DNA of 64,000 nucleotides from Pseudomonas fluorescens (GCA_902825215.1 LR782234.1:3534001-3598000); one strand, 5' to 3'. Positions 9,165 to 17,920 are shown, counted from the stretch's first letter. Program-made: numbers and translations. The notes: a model not told the origin generated them from the sequence alone.

Positions 9165-10291
9165 CAGCGCTGCCCGTCCGAGAACTGCACCGACAGGCTC
9201 AGGTTATGCGGATCGTTGATCGCAGTCAGGTATTCGTCAACGCTGATTTCGCCCACGCAAGGGCGTGCGCCCGCGGACGGTACGTAGCCTTGGGCCATTT
9301 TGCTCGCCAGTGCGACAGCAGCGCAGCTGGGGATTTCCGGGCCTTTGTCGTTAAGCGCGGTGAGCTGCGCGGTCATCGTCAACGGTCGGCCATCAAGACC
9401 CAACCCCTGCACATCGATGTACATCGCACTTTTGCCGTCGCCGAATCGCTCGAAACGCGTGCCCAGACGATGCAGCCGCGCGGCCCATAGCGCATGGTCG
9501 TGCACCAGGCCGAGTTTCAATGCCTGCGCCAGCAAGCCATTGGCGAGGCCGCCGAGCTTGAGCCCGGCACCGGCCTTGAAACACAAGGTCTGCGCGCCGT
9601 AGCGAGCGGCGAAGATGTCCATGTCCGGGACGTCGACATTGGCCAGCAGGCGTGTACCCAATTGCGGCATCTTGCGCAAGGTCAGATCGAGCCAGCCGGA
9701 GACTTCATGGACCTTGCCGTCCTTCAGTTGCCTGATCGGTTTGCCGGCGTAGGCCAGCACGCCTTCGATGGTCGACAGCCCCGGCATTTTCGCCGACGAG
9801 GAAATCCCGTGCTCGATCGAGTCGATCCGCGAAAAGCGCTGGCGCTGCTCGTCGATGATCGCTGACGACAGCGTCGGCACCGAGCTGCAGCCGCTGAGGA
9901 TCGCCACGCCCGCCTGTTTCGCCCGTGCATCGAGCACGCCGATGCCATTGACGAAGGTGCGGCAGTCAGCAAGATCGCAATAATTCACGCCGGCCGCGAT
10001 GCAGCTTTCCGCCACCGCGTAGGACTGCCCCTGAAACGGCCCGCCGGTGTGCACCACCAACTGGATATTCAGCGCGCGCAATGCGTCGCTGAACGCCGTA
10101 CCCATCGCATCACCGCACCAGCCCTCGCAGACCGCGCCGGACTGCGCCTGCAATTGGTCGACCTTGTCCTGCAACTTGCGCGGATCACGTCCCGACAGCA
10201 CCAGACCGATAAACGGCATCGAGATCAGATGCTGGCAAACGATACTGCCAAAATTTCCGTAACCACCGACCACCATCACCCTGAACGGCAT
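9164..10291 (-). CDS. Saccharopine dehydrogenase-like NADP-binding protein
   Basis: A 375-residue protein with an N-terminal Rossmann fold (VMVVGGYGNFGSIVC near residue 5) and the general layout of saccharopine-dehydrogenase-like reductases. The ATG at 10291 is preceded by AGGGAAGAA, a good ribosome site, whereas an earlier in-frame start adds 20 unlikely residues. It forms an operon with the DUF2269 membrane protein through a one-base stop/start overlap. Many such proteins are not true saccharopine dehydrogenases, so the reaction is unassigned. Confidence 0.85.
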   Translation of the reverse strand: MPFRVMVVGGYGNFGSIVCQHLISMPFIGLVLSGRDPRKLQDKVDQLQAQSGAVCEGWCGDAMGTAFSDALRALNIQLVVHTGGPFQGQSYAVAESCIAAGVNYCDLADCRTFVNGIGVLDARAKQAGVAILSGCSSVPTLSSAIIDEQRQRFSRIDSIEHGISSSAKMPGLSTIEGVLAYAGKPIRQLKDGKVHEVSGWLDLTLRKMPQLGTRLLANVDVPDMDIFAARYGAQTLCFKAGAGLKLGGLANGLLAQALKLGLVHDHALWAARLHRLGTRFERFGDGKSAMYIDVQGLGLDGRPLTMTAQLTALNDKGPEIPSCAAVALASKMAQGYVPSAGARPCVGEISVDEYLTAINDPHNLSLSVQFSDGQR

Positions 10292-10482
10292 GCAATTCTT
10301 CCCTAATTTCCACAGGCATGCAGGATATAGCGCTGAAGGTCGGCCGACCATGGGTGAAGCCGTTACAAAAAACTTTGGCAGCTAGCGTGTAATCGGTTAA
10401 GTGCAAACATCGCAAAACGTGAAATTAAATGAACCCAACGAACCCCACACCACCTAACGCATAGACCATCAGGAGGTAGCCT

Positions 10483-10698
10483 ATGCAAATCGAAACCGTG
10501 TGGATCGTACTGGCGGCAGTGCTGGTACTCATCGAGCTGTGGGCCATCAATCGGGTGCGCAAGAGCGAGGGCAAATCGAGCAACAAAGGCGTGTGGATCG
10601 TGCTGATCGTGTTTGTGCCGCTGTTCGGCCTGATTGCCTGGGCGCTGGCCGGGCCTAAACATATTCGTCACGACACGGCGTCAAATCCAGGTCGCTGA
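10483..10698 (+). CDS. PLDc_N domain small membrane protein
   Basis: A 71-residue protein with two hydrophobic helices (residues 5-24 and 38-58) separated by a charged loop, RVRKSEGKSSNKG. The layout and the ending FVPLFGLIAWALAGPK match the phospholipase D nuclease N-terminal (PLDc_N) family, which here stands alone without a catalytic domain. A very strong ribosome site, AGGAGGT, sits 6 bases before the ATG, suggesting high expression. It is probably an inner-membrane stress or envelope protein, but its function is unknown. Confidence 0.82.
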   Translation: MQIETVWIVLAAVLVLIELWAINRVRKSEGKSSNKGVWIVLIVFVPLFGLIAWALAGPKHIRHDTASNPGR

Positions 10699-10708
10699 TA
10701 TTCGCGAT

Positions 10709-10740
10709 GCTGGCCGCAAGCCTTTGGGTCCGCGGCCAGC
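10709..10740. terminator. Hairpin between convergent genes
   Basis: GCTGGCCGC at 10709-10717 pairs with GCGGCCAGC at 10732-10740 around a 14-base loop, between the convergent PLDc_N and DUF421 genes. The downstream T-run is weak (GCTTTC), so rho-independent termination is plausible rather than certain. Confidence 0.5.
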
Positions 10741-10744
10741 GCTT

Positions 10745-11191
10745 TCAAGAATCCTGACGGATCACCGATATTTTGCCGTTGCGCTCGATGATCGCGAACT
10801 TGATCTGATCGATCGTTTCAATACCCTGGCTCGACCGCGCCGCTTCCATCACATCCGCTTCCACCAGCCGTGCATGACGCAGTCGGCGGTGCAGCAGCTT
10901 GCCATTCTCGACGATGATTGTCGGTTCGCCGTCGATCAGGCGTGACACCCAGCCCGACCGCTGTTTGAGCAACGAAAAACCGACGTCGATCGCGATCAAC
11001 GAGACGATCACCAGCAACGAATTGGTCAGCGAAAAATCGTCGCCCAGCAGCGCTTGCTGGGTGGCTTCACCAATGATCATCAGCAGGACGAAATCGAACG
11101 TGGTCAGCTCGGCCAGGGAACGGCGTCCGGCAATTTTGAACAGCACCATCAGGGCCAGATACATCGCGACTGCGCGCAACACGGAATCCAT
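10745..11191 (-). CDS. DUF421 (YetF-like) membrane protein
   Basis: A 148-residue protein with hydrophobic helices in the first 80 residues and a small cytoplasmic domain after them. FKIAGRRSLAELTTFDFVLLMIIGEATQQALLGDD is the conserved DUF421 N-terminal block, and GEPTIIVENGKLLHRRLRHARL marks the soluble part. YetF-family proteins are inner-membrane proteins of unknown function that are linked to spore or stress physiology in other bacteria. It is downstream of, and on the same strand as, the membrane protein at 11200-11718, with only eight bases between, so an operon is likely. Confidence 0.88.
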   Translation of the reverse strand: MDSVLRAVAMYLALMVLFKIAGRRSLAELTTFDFVLLMIIGEATQQALLGDDFSLTNSLLVIVSLIAIDVGFSLLKQRSGWVSRLIDGEPTIIVENGKLLHRRLRHARLVEADVMEAARSSQGIETIDQIKFAIIERNGKISVIRQDS

Positions 11192-11199
11192 GACGTCAC

Positions 11200-11718
11200 C
11201 TACGGAAAGATGAATTGAACCAGCTCAACGCCAGTTGAACCGGGCGATTCGATGCGGCTGCGAAACAGCCCGAGGCCGTCGCCGCGCAGAGTCAGGTACA
11301 GGGTTGCCTGGCCCTGCCCGTCCGCCTGCAACCACAGGCGCATGCCCTGCGCCGAATTACGCGAGCGCAGCGGTTGCGGCTGCAGGGTTTCGACGCTGAA
11401 GCCCTCCAGCAGCTCGCCACCGATATCCAGTTCCAGCGTCGCATCTGGCTTGCCGCTCAGGTTGATTTTCATCGCGTTGGTCGAGCCATTGCGGTGAAAC
11501 ATTTCATACTCTGCGTGCAGGTGGCCGTCGTCACTGCTGACTTCCCGCGTGCTGATGACCCCGCGCGAAAACAACCCCAGCAGCCCGAGCACCACCAGCA
11601 ACACCAGCACGTACCAGCCGCATCTTTCGAAACGCCAGACCTTCGCTTGATAAGCCATGTCTTCACGCACCGGGTAATCCCTGCTTTGCAGGTCCGGATG
11701 ATCGCGGTCGGTTTTCAT
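11200..11718 (-). CDS. Single-pass membrane protein of unknown function
   Basis: A 172-residue protein. The ATG at 11718 follows the CinA-like gene's stop by four bases; upstream in-frame codons up to 12003 merely run antisense to nothing recognisable within the overlapping cinA reading frame and are rejected. A single strongly hydrophobic helix lies near residues 34-52 (YVLVLLVVLGLLGLFSRG), followed by a periplasmic beta-rich domain with many polar and acidic residues. I do not recognise the family. The genes at 12223-10745 are closely spaced and probably co-transcribed. Confidence 0.72.
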   Translation of the reverse strand: MKTDRDHPDLQSRDYPVREDMAYQAKVWRFERCGWYVLVLLVVLGLLGLFSRGVISTREVSSDDGHLHAEYEMFHRNGSTNAMKINLSGKPDATLELDIGGELLEGFSVETLQPQPLRSRNSAQGMRLWLQADGQGQATLYLTLRGDGLGLFRSRIESPGSTGVELVQFIFP

Positions 11719-11722
11719 GGGT

Positions 11723-12223
11723 TCAGCCTCGCTCGCCACGCAGGGCTCGCTGATGGAAGTGCGGTAGCTGCTGCAAGGCGAATTCCGAGGCGGTTTGCTG
11801 CACCTCAACACGCGAACCGGGGAACCATTGCTGGCGCGTGAACACGGCGTGTTGACCGTCCAGTTGGAAGGCCCAGGCAAAGCACACGGTGCCGGCGGCA
11901 ATGCCGTCGACGTCGTCAGGACCAAGAATGCCGGTGGTCGCAACGGCGACGTTGGCGGTGCTGTCGCGCAACGCGCCGACCGCCATTTCAGCGGCGACTT
12001 CAACGCTGGTCAGGTTGAAGGTTTCGATGGTGTCCGGGCTGACATGCAGCAGCCGTTGCTTGGCTTGCGGTGAATACACCACATAACCGCTCTCGATCAG
12101 TTGGCCGCTGCCCGGCACCTCGGACAGCAGCATGACAATGTTACCGGCGGTGCACGATTCCGCCGTGGTGATGGTCAGCGAATGGTCGCGCAGATAGTCG
12201 ACCGTTTCCTTGGCGATGGACAT
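11723..12223 (-). CDS. CinA family protein, PncC-type nicotinamide-nucleotide amidase
   Basis: A 166-residue protein consisting of the CinA C-terminal domain only. TITTAESCTAGNIVMLLSEVPGSG contains the conserved Ser and Thr cluster, and ATTGILGPDDVDGIAAGTVCFAW is the second family block. Such stand-alone domains (PncC) deamidate nicotinamide mononucleotide to nicotinate mononucleotide in the pyridine nucleotide cycle. Some Pseudomonas members are paralogs of the housekeeping copy, so the activity is inferred. The ATG at 12223 was chosen because the protein starts at the domain edge; the 32 residues upstream look non-coding. Confidence 0.87.
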   Translation of the reverse strand: MSIAKETVDYLRDHSLTITTAESCTAGNIVMLLSEVPGSGQLIESGYVVYSPQAKQRLLHVSPDTIETFNLTSVEVAAEMAVGALRDSTANVAVATTGILGPDDVDGIAAGTVCFAWAFQLDGQHAVFTRQQWFPGSRVEVQQTASEFALQQLPHFHQRALRGERG

Positions 12224-12283
12224 GACGTTCACTCTTGGAGTTATTGCCGGTTGACCGCATGCCGCGGTGATCATTCCCACGTT

Positions 12284-12313
12284 CGGCGAGCCCGGCGCCT
12301 GCCGGGCTCGCCG
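12284..12313. terminator. Strong GC-rich hairpin, possible terminator of the ADH gene
   Basis: CGGCGAGCCCGGC at 12284-12296 is a perfect inverted repeat of GCCGGGCTCGCCG at 12301-12313 with a four-base loop. It lies just after the ADH stop and before the CinA-like start, both on the minus strand. There is no T-run, so it may attenuate, or protect an mRNA end, rather than terminate fully. Confidence 0.55.
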
Positions 12314-12320
12314 GTCCACC

Positions 12321-13547
12321 TCAAGTGGCGGGCACCAACGGCGGCGTCTCCGTGGTTTCCGTCAGCGGCACGTCGCTGCTGCCGGGCGTGAGGATCACCT
12401 TGCGGCAGTTTTCCTGTTTCTTGTCGAAGAGCTTGTAGCCCTCGGCTGCCTGCTCCAGCGATAGCCGGTGAGTGATGATCGCGTCGGGTTGCAGCGCGCC
12501 GGTTTCGATATGCCCGAGCAGCTCCGGCAGGTAGCGCTGGACATGGGTCTGACCCATCTTGAACGTCAGGCCCTTGTCGAACGCATCGCCGAACAGAAAG
12601 CCATGGATGAACCCGGCATACACACCGGGCACGCTGACCACCCCGCCCCGCCGTACGGCGGCGATGCACTGGCGCAAGGCCTTGCCGCTGCTGCCTTCGA
12701 GCTTGAGCGTGGCCAGTACCGTTTCGGTGGTACTGCCCTTGGCTTCGAACCCCACCGCATCGATCACCCCGTCGACGCCGCGATGGCCGGCCGTCTGCCG
12801 AATGATGGTGTCGGCCGGATCGTCGTCCTCATCGAAGTTGATCGGAATCACCCCATAGGTGCGCTGCGCGTATTCCAGTCGATACGGGTGATGATCGACC
12901 ATGAAGATCTGCTCGGCACCGAGCATTTTCGCGCAGGCCGCACTGAGCAGGCCGACCGGGCCGGCGCCGTAGATGGCGACAGTTGAGCCTTGGCCGATCT
13001 GCGCGTTGTTCACTGCTTGCCAAGCGGTCGGGAGGATGTCCGAGAGGAACAACACCTTTTCGTCCGCCAGGGTGCCCGGCACCTTGAACGGCCCGGTGTT
13101 GGCCTTGGGCACACGCACCAGCTCGGCCTGCCCGCCGGGAATGCCGCCGTACAAGCGGCTGAAGCCGAACAACGCCGCCGGCGGCGTGATGGACTTTTTG
13201 TTGAGGATGGCGCCGCGACCGGGGTTGGTGGTTTCACACGCGGCATAGAGTTCCATCTGGCAGAAGAAGCAGCCACCGCAGGCGATCACGAACGGAATCA
13301 CCACGCGATCACCGCGTTGCACCGCGGTCACCTCCGGCCCGGTTTCTTCGACGATGCCCATGAATTCGTGGCCGAAGATATCGCCGTGTTCGACGGTGGG
13401 AATCTTGCCCCGATACAAGTGCAGGTCCGAGCCGCAAATAGCGGTCGCGGTAACGCGCAGGATGATGTCGTCGGCGGCTTCGAGCTTCGGGTCCGGCACG
13501 GTCTCGACTCTCACATCGTGAGCGCCGTGGTAGGTCATTGCGCGCAT
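12321..13547 (-). CDS. Zinc-dependent alcohol dehydrogenase, formaldehyde-dehydrogenase-like
   Basis: A 408-residue medium-chain dehydrogenase. Catalytic zinc ligands are visible as AICGSDLH near residue 38 and GHEFMG near residue 59. The structural zinc site is four cysteines in [15 protein letters not shown] around residue 90. The Rossmann motif [13 protein letters not shown] is near residue 190. Length and layout match glutathione-independent formaldehyde dehydrogenase/aldehyde-dismutase-like proteins. A double ribosome site, AGGAAGAGGA, precedes the ATG. It is upstream of, and on the same strand as, the CinA-like gene and could serve aldehyde detoxification; the substrate is not certain. 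Confidence 0.88.
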   Translation of the reverse strand: MRAMTYHGAHDVRVETVPDPKLEAADDIILRVTATAICGSDLHLYRGKIPTVEHGDIFGHEFMGIVEETGPEVTAVQRGDRVVIPFVIACGGCFFCQMELYAACETTNPGRGAILNKKSITPPAALFGFSRLYGGIPGGQAELVRVPKANTGPFKVPGTLADEKVLFLSDILPTAWQAVNNAQIGQGSTVAIYGAGPVGLLSAACAKMLGAEQIFMVDHHPYRLEYAQRTYGVIPINFDEDDDPADTIIRQTAGHRGVDGVIDAVGFEAKGSTTETVLATLKLEGSSGKALRQCIAAVRRGGVVSVPGVYAGFIHGFLFGDAFDKGLTFKMGQTHVQRYLPELLGHIETGALQPDAIITHRLSLEQAAEGYKLFDKKQENCRKVILTPGSSDVPLTETTETPPLVPAT

Positions 13548-13881
13548 GGCAAGGTCCTCTTCCTGATCAATGAAAGGGTCTGGGTCTCTTCATTTCGGAA
13601 GCGCAGCGTTCTGTATGAGTTCAGTGAAATTTTGCCCCGGCGGATCAATGGCTGCGGTGGCAGCAGGCTCGGCTTTTTTCAGATTGGTAATCTGCAAGGC
13701 GTGCACGATGCGCTTCATGCAGAGTGCACGAAGCGGTTTTATCGCGGCTCCGGCAAAGCCTTGATCCAGCGCGGTTTGGCCGATCAATACAAGTTGGCAC
13801 AGCTCATGCGTTGTAGACAGGGAATACACCGCACGGCCCATAGAGGCCTGTGTTCATACCGTGATAGCAGAGGCCAAAATA
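13548..13881. other. 334-base gap between ADH and hemerythrin genes
   Basis: This is the shared upstream region of the divergent ADH (13547, minus) and hemerythrin (13882, plus) genes. Open frames exist on both strands (64 codons plus, 83 codons minus, 13590-13841), but neither has a convincing ribosome site or a protein I recognise, so I treat the stretch as regulatory DNA or decayed coding sequence. Base composition is a little lower in GC than the flanking genes. Confidence 0.5.
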
Positions 13882-14343
13882 ATGAACGCCATCGACCTAC
13901 TCAAAGCCGATCATGAAAAAGTCAAAGACATCCTTAGCCAACTGAGCGAGTCGACTGAACGGGCGTTGAAAAAACGCGCCGAGCTGTTGGCCAAGCTGGA
14001 GATGGAAGTCTCGATTCACACGCGCCTCGAAGAGGAAATCCTTTATCCCGCGTTCAAGGAAGCCGGGAGCAAGGAAGAGGACGTGATGTATTACGAAGCC
14101 AAGGAAGAACACCGCACCGTGGATTCGCTGGTGCTGCCGGATCTGAAAGAGACCGACCCGGGCACGCCTGAGTTTGCTGGCCGGGTGAAGGTGGTCAAGG
14201 AATTGCTTGAGCACCATATCGAAGAAGAGGAATCGGAGATGTTTCCCAAGGCCAAGCAGTTGTTGGGCAAGGCGAAGCTCGATGAGCTGGGCGCGCAGAT
14301 GGAGGCCATGAAGGCCAGTTACAAGAAGGAAATGGCTGCTTAA
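13882..14343 (+). CDS. Hemerythrin HHE domain protein
   Basis: A 153-residue four-helix-bundle protein predicted to bind a di-iron centre. Likely ligands are His11 (LLKADHEKV), His46 with Glu50-52 (IHTRLEEEILYP), His77 (EAKEEHRTV) and His111/112 with Glu114-116 (LEHHIEEEESEMFP). HHE proteins sense or buffer oxygen or nitric oxide, or store iron transiently. The ATG at 13882 has AGAGG at a normal distance; a GTG at 13861 is the alternative. The gene is followed by a clear rho-independent terminator. Confidence 0.92.
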   Translation: MNAIDLLKADHEKVKDILSQLSESTERALKKRAELLAKLEMEVSIHTRLEEEILYPAFKEAGSKEEDVMYYEAKEEHRTVDSLVLPDLKETDPGTPEFAGRVKVVKELLEHHIEEEESEMFPKAKQLLGKAKLDELGAQMEAMKASYKKEMAA

Positions 14344-14360
14344 GAATTACGCGTGGTTTG

Positions 14361-14386
14361 GCCCGGCTTTGGCCGGGCTTTTTTTT
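14361..14386 (+). terminator. Rho-independent terminator after the hemerythrin gene
   Basis: GCCCGGC (14361-14367) and GCCGGGC (14372-14378) form a seven-base-pair stem with a four-base loop, followed by eight Ts. It lies 18 bases after the hemerythrin stop codon. Confidence 0.92.
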
Positions 14387-14451
14387 GGCGGGTGCTTGTG
14401 CAGTTGATGGCGATGGCGGATGCGGTCGGCTTTGGTTCGGCGGTGTGTTTT

Positions 14452-14600
14452 CCCCTCACCCCAGCCCTCTCCCGAGAGAGAGGGAGCCGATCTCGGTTGG
14501 TTTCAGGACTGGCATTCAACTCGGTATTCCGTGTCGACATCTCAGGGCTAAACAACGCGGTCAGTCCCCTCTCCCTCCGGGAGAGGGCTAGGGTGAGGGG
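14452..14600. repeat. Long inverted repeat with GTGAGGGG arms
   Basis: A left arm at 14452-14473 (CCCCTCACCCCAGCCCTCTC plus two bases) is repeated inverted at 14579-14600 with one mismatch, about 105 bases apart. The left arm also starts a small hairpin (CCCTCT...AGAGGG, 14465-14484). The same arm sequence recurs at 61080-61114. It resembles the families of short intergenic inverted repeats scattered through Pseudomonas genomes and carries no gene. With the terminator at 14361-14386 it fills the 340-base gap at 14344-14683. Confidence 0.8.
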
Positions 14601-14683
14601 CTTTTGACGTCTTTTCGCTTGTAGCGCGCCCCGACAACCCCTTATAACGACTGCTTTCATTTCAAGAACAAGAGACGTCAACC

Positions 14684-16225
14684 ATGAGCAACGCCTGGAA
14701 CGAAGGCTATTTCACCGACGAAGGCTACACCTACAGCTACAGCCGGGAGATCAACCCGGTGTTCCAGCGCTACTGCCTGTTGTTGCGCGGCTTCGCCAGT
14801 CTGGACAGTACCGACGGCTACCACTGCGAACTCGGCTTCGGTCAGGGCGTGTCGATCAATATCCACGCCACCGCCAATCCGGGTACGTTCGTCGGTACGG
14901 ATTTTCATCCAGGCCAGGCGGCTTATGCCGTGGAACTGGCCGCCGCAGCCAATAACGGGGCGCGCCTGTATGACGACAGCTTCGAACAGTTGCTGGCGCG
15001 CTCTGACCTGCCGCAATTCGATAGCATCAGCCTGCACGGTATCTGGACCTGGGTCAGCCGCGACAACCAGAAGCTGATCGTCGAATTCACCCGTCGCCAC
15101 CTCAAACCCGGCGGCCATTTGTACGTCAGCTACAACAGTTTTCCGGGGTGGTCGCCGTCGGCGCCGTTGCGCCAGTTGTTCAGTCTGCATGATCGGTTTG
15201 CCAATACCACAACGCGCCCGGATCAGCGCATCGACGCCGCGTTGCAGTTTTCCGAGGCGTTGCTGGCGGCCAATCCAAAATACGCTGCGGCCGCGCCGAG
15301 TCTGGGTGCGCGACTGCAGAGCATCAAGGGCCAGGATCGTCAGTACGTCGCCCATGAATATTTCAATCGCGACTGGAATTGCATGTATTTCGCCGACATG
15401 GTCGATGCCCTCGCACCCGCCAAGCTCGACTACGCGACGACAGCAGTGCCACTGGATTCGGTCGACCCGCTGAACCTGAGCGCGGAGGCGATGGATTTCC
15501 TTGAAACCATTGAGCACCCGGTCATGCGCGAGCAGGCGCGCGACTACTTCGTCAATCAGCATTTCCGCCGCGATCTGTACGTGCGCGGCGCCAACCGTCT
15601 GTCTGCGCCCGAGCGCCGCGCGCAGATGCTGCATACGCGCTTCGTGCTGCTGCAACCGGCAACGAGCGTACCCACCGCCGTCACCGGTCCGGCCGGCGAA
15701 GCCTCATTGCAAGTCGAGATCTACGGCCCGGTGCTGGACGCACTGGCGGACCAGGCGTATGCGGCGAAATCGATGCGCCACTTGCTCGCGGCGGCAGCGC
15801 CGCTGACCTTCGACGATCTCGAACAAGCGCTTGCCGTACTGGTCGGCATGGGTGTCGTGGCGCCGTGCCAGAGCGAGGCGGCCGAGTTGCAAGTGCAAGA
15901 CCGCTGCGCGGCGCTCAATCTGCAATTGTGCAAACGCTCCCTGTTCACCGCCAGGGTTCAGGTGCTGTCCAGCCCGGTCACCGGCGGTGGCGTGACGGTC
16001 AGCCGCTTCCAGCAACTGTTCCTGATTTCCATCAAACAAGGCAGAAAGCACCCGGCCGAATGGGCGCAACTGGCGTGGAGTGTGCTCAGCGAACAAAGCG
16101 AAGTGCTGGTCAAGGGCGACCAGCCGTTGCTCACTGCTGAAGAAAACCTGGCTGAATTGACCGAACAGGCGCAGGCGTTCGCCGACCAATCGCTGGTGGT
16201 ACTCAAGGCGTTGAAAATCGCTTGA
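14684..16225 (+). CDS. SAM-dependent methyltransferase with regulatory domain
   Basis: A 513-residue protein with an N-terminal class I methyltransferase fold: ELGFGQGVSINIHA near residue 49 is the SAM-binding loop, and GTDFHPGQ near residue 70 is the acidic motif II region. The central part from about residue 210 resembles the methyltransferase regulatory domain (MethyTransf_Reg), and the C-terminal 150 residues complete the long form of this family. The methylated substrate is unknown. It is a lone gene after the inverted-repeat element and is convergent with the CigR-like gene. Confidence 0.87.
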   Translation: MSNAWNEGYFTDEGYTYSYSREINPVFQRYCLLLRGFASLDSTDGYHCELGFGQGVSINIHATANPGTFVGTDFHPGQAAYAVELAAAANNGARLYDDSFEQLLARSDLPQFDSISLHGIWTWVSRDNQKLIVEFTRRHLKPGGHLYVSYNSFPGWSPSAPLRQLFSLHDRFANTTTRPDQRIDAALQFSEALLAANPKYAAAAPSLGARLQSIKGQDRQYVAHEYFNRDWNCMYFADMVDALAPAKLDYATTAVPLDSVDPLNLSAEAMDFLETIEHPVMREQARDYFVNQHFRRDLYVRGANRLSAPERRAQMLHTRFVLLQPATSVPTAVTGPAGEASLQVEIYGPVLDALADQAYAAKSMRHLLAAAAPLTFDDLEQALAVLVGMGVVAPCQSEAAELQVQDRCAALNLQLCKRSLFTARVQVLSSPVTGGGVTVSRFQQLFLISIKQGRKHPAEWAQLAWSVLSEQSEVLVKGDQPLLTAEENLAELTEQAQAFADQSLVVLKALKIA

Positions 16226-16298
16226 TGGACAGAACGCGCGGAAGCAGTAGCAGGTTAAACCTGCCGCTGCCAACGCGCGGTTTTATTGGCTGCGCTGC

Positions 16299-16784
16299 TT
16301 AATCGAAAGCGCCATTGACGATTTCGTAAATCAAACCGGTCGCTAGCGCGACAAGAATCAGATCCGTCCCCACCTGCTGCCATTCGTAGCCGTCGTAATG
16401 CGGCAAGTGGCCCACCAGGCGCCCGTCGAGCTTTTTTGCGATACCGGGTGGAAGCGGCTTGCCCCGCGCAAGGTTCTTCTGAATCCCCGGCGGCAGCGCC
16501 GGCCCGGGACTCCAGTAATCGCGATAACCGCCCACGATCCCGAGAATGTTGCCGCGATCAATACTCGGATTGCCCCCGTAGCCTTGATTGCCTTGCCCTC
16601 CCTGCTTGCCTTGCCCACCCTGATTGCCCTGGCCTTTCTGTTTACCGTGATCCTGCATGTTCTGCGGATTGCCTTTGCCGTTGCCCTGGCCTTTACCGTT
16701 TCCGGGGTCGGCTGAAGCCACCGCAGAAGCGAAAACCAGTGCAAGGGAAGACGCCGTGGCAATCCATTTACGTGAGCTGATCAT
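16299..16784 (-). CDS. CigR-like secreted Gly/Asn-rich protein with RcnB-type tail
   Basis: A 161-residue exported protein. Residues 1-26 are a classical signal peptide ending ASA. Residues 27-72 are low complexity, built of GNGKGQ/GNQGGQGK-type repeats. The C-terminal 75 residues contain two copies of a PLPPGI(A/Q)KNL/KKL phrase and a final hydrophobic stretch, TDLILVALATGLIYEIV. This layout matches the CigR family, named from a Salmonella inner-membrane anti-virulence factor, and RcnB-like periplasmic proteins. A role here is unknown. AAGGAG precedes the ATG. Confidence 0.8.
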   Translation of the reverse strand: MISSRKWIATASSLALVFASAVASADPGNGKGQGNGKGNPQNMQDHGKQKGQGNQGGQGKQGGQGNQGYGGNPSIDRGNILGIVGGYRDYWSPGPALPPGIQKNLARGKPLPPGIAKKLDGRLVGHLPHYDGYEWQQVGTDLILVALATGLIYEIVNGAFD

Positions 16785-17038
16785 GGGTACTCCTTCATGG
16801 CGGGATGCATCAATGTCATCTGAGCATTGAGCTTCAGCTTAGTTTATTTCGCCGCGCTGACCATCGGTAAACCAGGCGGCTACGCTACAGACTGTGCGAG
16901 GCTTCACTGGTCCTTCAACAAATTGGCATTGCCTTGGCCCGGCGCTTGGGTCAGGATTCGCGCCTTTTCGACCGCCAACCGCGCATCTGTCCAACGCGAT
17001 GCCCAGTCGACACCCAACTTGACCGCCGAGTAAGCCCC

Positions 17039-17200
17039 ATGAATCGCCAAAAGAAACTCAAGCAACTGTTCAAGGAAAAGGCCAGGAAGGCCAGTGCCAA
17101 ACTGGCGCCGAAAAAACCCAAGTACATCAGCAAGGCTGATCGTTTGAAACTGGCCGCTGAAGGCGCTGAGCCGGTGGAGAGCGGCGAGAGCGGTGCTTGA
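17039..17200 (+). CDS. DUF2986 family small basic protein
   Basis: A 53-residue very basic protein. MNRQKKLKQLFKEKARKASA is followed by KLAPKKPKYISKADRLKLA, the hallmark of DUF2986. The ATG at 17039 is chosen because the family starts at this Met; upstream in-frame codons to 16934 lack the family features. No clear ribosome site is seen. The Lys/Arg richness suggests nucleic-acid or ribosome association, which is inference only. Its stop is only three bases from the stop of the convergent methyltransferase gene. Confidence 0.75.
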   Translation: MNRQKKLKQLFKEKARKASAKLAPKKPKYISKADRLKLAAEGAEPVESGESGA

Positions 17201-17203
17201 CGC

Positions 17204-17920
17204 TCAGGACGCGTTACACGTCAGCCAGGCCCCCCAGAACAGGCTGCTGAAAAACCGTGTCGCCGCGCCAAACCCGGCCTCGCCCAGCAATGCCTGGACG
17301 GCGGCTTCGGAATGCGGCGGATCAGCTCCTTGCAGGATCTTGCCCAGTTTGGCCTGCACCTCATCAGCACTGGCGCCCTGCTGCCGCCAGCGTTGCGCCC
17401 AGGCCTGGAGCAATAACGGCTGGCTGGCGTAAGCGTAGTGATTGCCGGCGACGATCAGCGGCGCGCCTGGCTTCAGCCGGATCTGGATCGCGCGCAGAAT
17501 GTCGCGCTTGGGTTGGTCACCGTTGAGATGATGAAGCACGCCGATCAGGGTTGCCGCGTCGAACAAGATATCGGCAGGCAGATCTTCAACATGGCCCAGG
17601 TGTACTTGCGTTCTATCCAGCAAATCATGGGCCTGCAACTGCTGCACCGCGGTATCGAGCATCGGTTCGGACGGATCAACCGCAATAAAACGCCACTCCG
17701 GCTCCAGCGCCGCCATCGCAATGATTTCCTGCGCCGTCCCGCCAGCGCCCACCACCAGCACAGTCGCCGCACGGTCCGTGCCAAGGCTGGCCGCGAGCAT
17801 GCAGGCCGAGAGGTCATGGCAGGCATCGTACCCGGCCAGGGCAATGCGCGATTGTCTTGCGTATTCATTGGCACGAGAGGTGTCGAATTTTCCGGCGGGG
17901 CTGGTCGAGGGGTGGCTCAT
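17204..17920 (-). CDS. Class I SAM-dependent methyltransferase
   Basis: A 238-residue methyltransferase. VLVVGAGGTAQEIIAMA near residue 55 is motif I, FIAVDPSEPML is motif II, and LFDAATLIGVLHHL is the post-motif region. An AAGGAGC ribosome site fixes the ATG at 17920; 58 upstream in-frame codons are rejected. The substrate is unknown. It is on the same strand as the NTF2-like gene upstream, with a 128-base gap holding a hairpin. Confidence 0.87.
   Translation of the reverse strand: MSHPSTSPAGKFDTSRANEYARQSRIALAGYDACHDLSACMLAASLGTDRAATVLVVGAGGTAQEIIAMAALEPEWRFIAVDPSEPMLDTAVQQLQAHDLLDRTQVHLGHVEDLPADILFDAATLIGVLHHLNGDQPKRDILRAIQIRLKPGAPLIVAGNHYAYASQPLLLQAWAQRWRQQGASADEVQAKLGKILQGADPPHSEAAVQALLGEAGFGAATRFFSSLFWGAWLTCNAS

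Noticed and set aside
13590..13841. 83-codon minus-strand frame in the ADH/hemerythrin gap
   Set aside because: No ribosome site and no family recognised; kept only as a note in the gap entry.
14678..15655. 325-codon open frame on the minus strand
   Set aside because: Antisense to the methyltransferase at 14684-16225, which has a SAM motif.
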